Positions 31,391-32,971 of a DNA stretch of 32,971 bases are shown in pieces. The translations under genes and the position numbers were made by a program. Each line of letters starts with the position of its first letter. The stretch's first letter is position 1. The DNA is from Krumholzibacterium sp965370495 (GTDB taxonomy: Bacteria; Krumholzibacteriota; Krumholzibacteriia; Krumholzibacteriales; Krumholzibacteriaceae), in NCBI GenBank assembly GCA_965370495.1, contig CBDUUV010000014.1:1-32971 (forward strand). Reading direction: 5' to 3'. The notes beneath the pieces are model-generated. The model did no database searches. It saw only the letters and a list, made by a program, of their open reading frames with translations, and was not told where the DNA came from.

Positions 31391-32278
31391 ATGACATTTA
31401 CTGCTGATCTAACCCGTCCCAACAGGCTTCCATACTGGTTGAGGAGGAAAATCCCTCTCCTCAGTGAATGTTCCCGTATAGAGAGTGTTATTAAAAAGCG
31501 TGATTTGCACACGATCTGCAGGGAAGGCCTTTGTCCGAACAGGGCTGAATGCTACTCGAAGGGGAAAGTTACTTTTATGATACTTGGAAATGTATGTACC
31601 CGGGGATGCCGTTTCTGCTCTGTGCGAAAAGGCGTTCCGGAAAAACCGGACGGAATGGAACTGGAAAAGATTGCTGATGCGGCAAGGGAACTGGGGCTGA
31701 AACATGTGATAGTGACATCCGTGACACGAGATGACATGCCTGACGGTGGAGCTTTTCAGTTCGCGAAATTGATAAAGGCCCTGAGAAAACTTGACTCTGT
31801 TCCCGTGATAGAGATCCTTGTCCCCGATTTCAAAGGAAGTATGGAATCGCTTGACATAGTGCTCGATGCCGGCCCTGATATTTTTTCCCACAATATGGAA
31901 ACTGTCAGAAGGCTTTACTCCGAGGTGAGAATGGGCGCGGATTATTTCAGATCCCTCAATGTGCTGGAAGAGGCAAAAAAACGAAAGGAGGTGATGACGA
32001 AGTCATCTTTCATGCTCGGGTTAGGTGAGACGATGGATGAGGTCCTGTCAGCAATGGATGATCTTCGTTGCGTCAGTTGTGATTTTTTAGCTATAGGACA
32101 ATATCTTCGTCCCGGTAAAGAGCAACTACCGGTGAAAGAGTATATATCTCCGGAGAAGTTTTCATGGCTTGAGGAAAAGGGCTACGAAATGGGTTTTCGG
32201 GAGGTAACAGCGGGGCCCCTTGTACGGAGTTCATATCAGGAAAACAAGTTGGATGCCAAAGGACCCTTTCGGGTCTAA
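31391..32278 (+). CDS. lipA: Lipoyl synthase
   Basis: Radical SAM enzyme that inserts two sulfurs into the octanoyl group of lipoyl-dependent enzymes. Both clusters are intact: the auxiliary CREGLCPNRAEC motif (Cys43, Cys48, Cys54, Cx4Cx5C) and the radical SAM motif CTRGCRFC (Cys69, Cys73, Cys76). The C-terminal RSSY (279-282) carries the Ser that ligates the auxiliary cluster. Length (295) is normal. It lies between rpoN and hpf, where it is not usually found, with 32 nt and 32 nt on its two sides. No lipB is nearby. A G-rich stretch (31371-31377) is a distant SD. Confidence 0.95.
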   Translation: MTFTADLTRPNRLPYWLRRKIPLLSECSRIESVIKKRDLHTICREGLCPNRAECYSKGKVTFMILGNVCTRGCRFCSVRKGVPEKPDGMELEKIADAARELGLKHVIVTSVTRDDMPDGGAFQFAKLIKALRKLDSVPVIEILVPDFKGSMESLDIVLDAGPDIFSHNMETVRRLYSEVRMGADYFRSLNVLEEAKKRKEVMTKSSFMLGLGETMDEVLSAMDDLRCVSCDFLAIGQYLRPGKEQLPVKEYISPEKFSWLEEKGYEMGFREVTAGPLVRSSYQENKLDAKGPFRV

Positions 32279-32310
32279 GACCATATGCCTGATGTAAGGA
32301 GGAATGTGCA

Positions 32311-32859
32311 ATGAATCTGACCACCACAGCCAGACATTTCGAAACAGATTCTGATCTTATGGAACACATCGAGGAAAGAATTCTGAGACTGAAACGTTAT
32401 TTTGACCATATTCTCAATGTTGATGTCATAATGGCCGTCGAAAAATTCCGCCATATCGCGGAGGTCAATGTGCATGTCAACGGACACAATTTCAACGCAA
32501 AAGAAGAGTCCGAAGATATGAAAACATCTATAGACAAGGCGACCAAGAATCTCGAGAGACAGATCAAGAAATTCAAAGAAAGGCTCAAATCCAGTCACCA
32601 GAAGACAAAACATATTGAAAAAGCAATGGCATCACATGAGTTGATCGTCAAAGCGGAAAGTATTGGCAGCGAAAGTGGAATCGAGATGATGGAGCCTGTT
32701 TCTTATGAAGTCCATGAATTGTCCATTGAAGAATCAATCATCGCTCTGCAAAAGGGCAAAAAAGATTTTCTGCTTTTCAGAAATGTGAAAACGGGTAAAA
32801 AGAATTTTGTATATACACGTTCAGACGGACATTACGGTATCATTGACGCTTCGGAATAG
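32311..32859 (+). CDS. hpf: Ribosome hibernation promoting factor, long form
   Basis: 182 residues. The N-terminal S30AE domain (about 1-105, LTTTARHFETDSDLMEHIEERI, MAVEKFRHIAEVNVHVNG) blocks the decoding region of idle ribosomes. A linker leads to a C-terminal domain (about 125-182, ESIIALQKGKKDFLLFRN, HYGIIDASE) that dimerises 30S subunits into 100S particles in long-HPF bacteria. The SD is near-consensus, AAGGAGGA at 32297-32304. Its place after rpoN (and lipA) and before hprK is the familiar rpoN-hpf-phosphotransferase arrangement. Confidence 0.94.
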   Translation: MNLTTTARHFETDSDLMEHIEERILRLKRYFDHILNVDVIMAVEKFRHIAEVNVHVNGHNFNAKEESEDMKTSIDKATKNLERQIKKFKERLKSSHQKTKHIEKAMASHELIVKAESIGSESGIEMMEPVSYEVHELSIEESIIALQKGKKDFLLFRNVKTGKKNFVYTRSDGHYGIIDASE

Positions 32860-32889
32860 AGTTCCGGTATGTAACGCTGGGGGATATTC

Positions 32890-32971
32890 GTGGTTAAAAG
32901 TCATTCAGTCAAATCGTTCTGGGAGGAAAATGCGGAGGAATTCGAGCTGGAACTGCTTACAAAAGGGCTCG
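32890..32971 (+). CDS. hprK: HPr kinase/phosphorylase, N-terminal start (partial)
   Basis: 27 codons from GTG 32890 to the window edge, with GGGGG at 32879-32883 as SD. The peptide contains EFELELLTKGL, which resembles the HprK N-terminal helix and strand (LGLELL-x-G-x-x-GL). HprK phosphorylates HPr on a serine in carbon control. hprK commonly follows rpoN-hpf, so the call leans on context; the catalytic part lies outside the window. Confidence 0.6.
   Translation, partial: MVKSHSVKSFWEENAEEFELELLTKGL

Noticed and set aside
1..32971. tRNA, rRNA, CRISPR arrays, insertion sequences, integrases
   Set aside because: I looked for cloverleaf-like arms, regularly spaced repeats and transposase or integrase motifs and found none. 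The only long-range repeat is the 24-bp pair.

Overview
The window is a gene-dense, mostly plus-strand stretch of a diderm (Gram-negative type) bacterial chromosome. Three Kdo-pathway enzymes (KdsA, KdsB, KdsD), LptB/LptC and two lipoproteins require an LPS outer membrane. A small-type PurL with separate PurQ and PurS, a two-subunit class I fumarase, long-form HPF and HprK argue against an enteric proteobacterium. They fit deep-branching diderm lineages (delta-proteobacteria-like or FCB-like). I cannot assign a phylum. Non-ATG starts (TTG for purL, kdsB and pyrG; GTG for purQ, purF, rplU and others) are common and backed by good Shine-Dalgarno (SD) sequences.

Layout. 1-5422: purine operon purB(end)-purL-purQ-purS-like-purF, with genes abutting or overlapping; the purS-like gene encodes two PurS-like units in tandem. 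5419-11077: tldD, a radical SAM/DUF2344 fusion and RNase E/G, apparently co-transcribed with the purine genes. 11124-11866: rplU-rpmA with its own promoter and a strong intrinsic terminator. 11913-14091: a metallo-beta-lactamase-fold hydrolase and the two fumarase subunits. 14186-18510: kdsB-pyrG-kdsA-kdsD, i.e. CMP-Kdo synthesis plus the CTP supply for it.

18511-28232 is the unusual part. It separates kdsD from lptC, which are close neighbours in many Gram-negative genomes, and each end carries a copy of a 24-bp near-identical repeat (22/24). Inside are a glutamate dehydrogenase, two overlapping genes for PEP-synthase-like ATP-grasp proteins that lack the phosphohistidine and PEP-binding domains (the second also carries a GAF-like sensor and a C-terminal nucleotidyltransferase), a convergent metallophosphoesterase, an AsmA-like membrane protein and a DUF4197 lipoprotein. 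The ATP-grasp/nucleotidyltransferase pair beside GDH and a phosphoesterase is the best candidate for an undescribed system, possibly a reversible covalent-modification switch on nitrogen or carbon metabolism. That function is inference only.

28266-32971: lptC-lptB-rpoN-lipA-hpf-hprK(start), behind a roughly 250-nt leader that has a well-formed sigma-54 (-24/-12) site overlapping a sigma-70 promoter, a 5' stem-loop and a possible 29-codon leader ORF. Because the operon encodes RpoN itself, this suggests autoregulation. kdsC and lptA are absent from the window. I see no tRNA, rRNA, CRISPR array, IS element or integrase.
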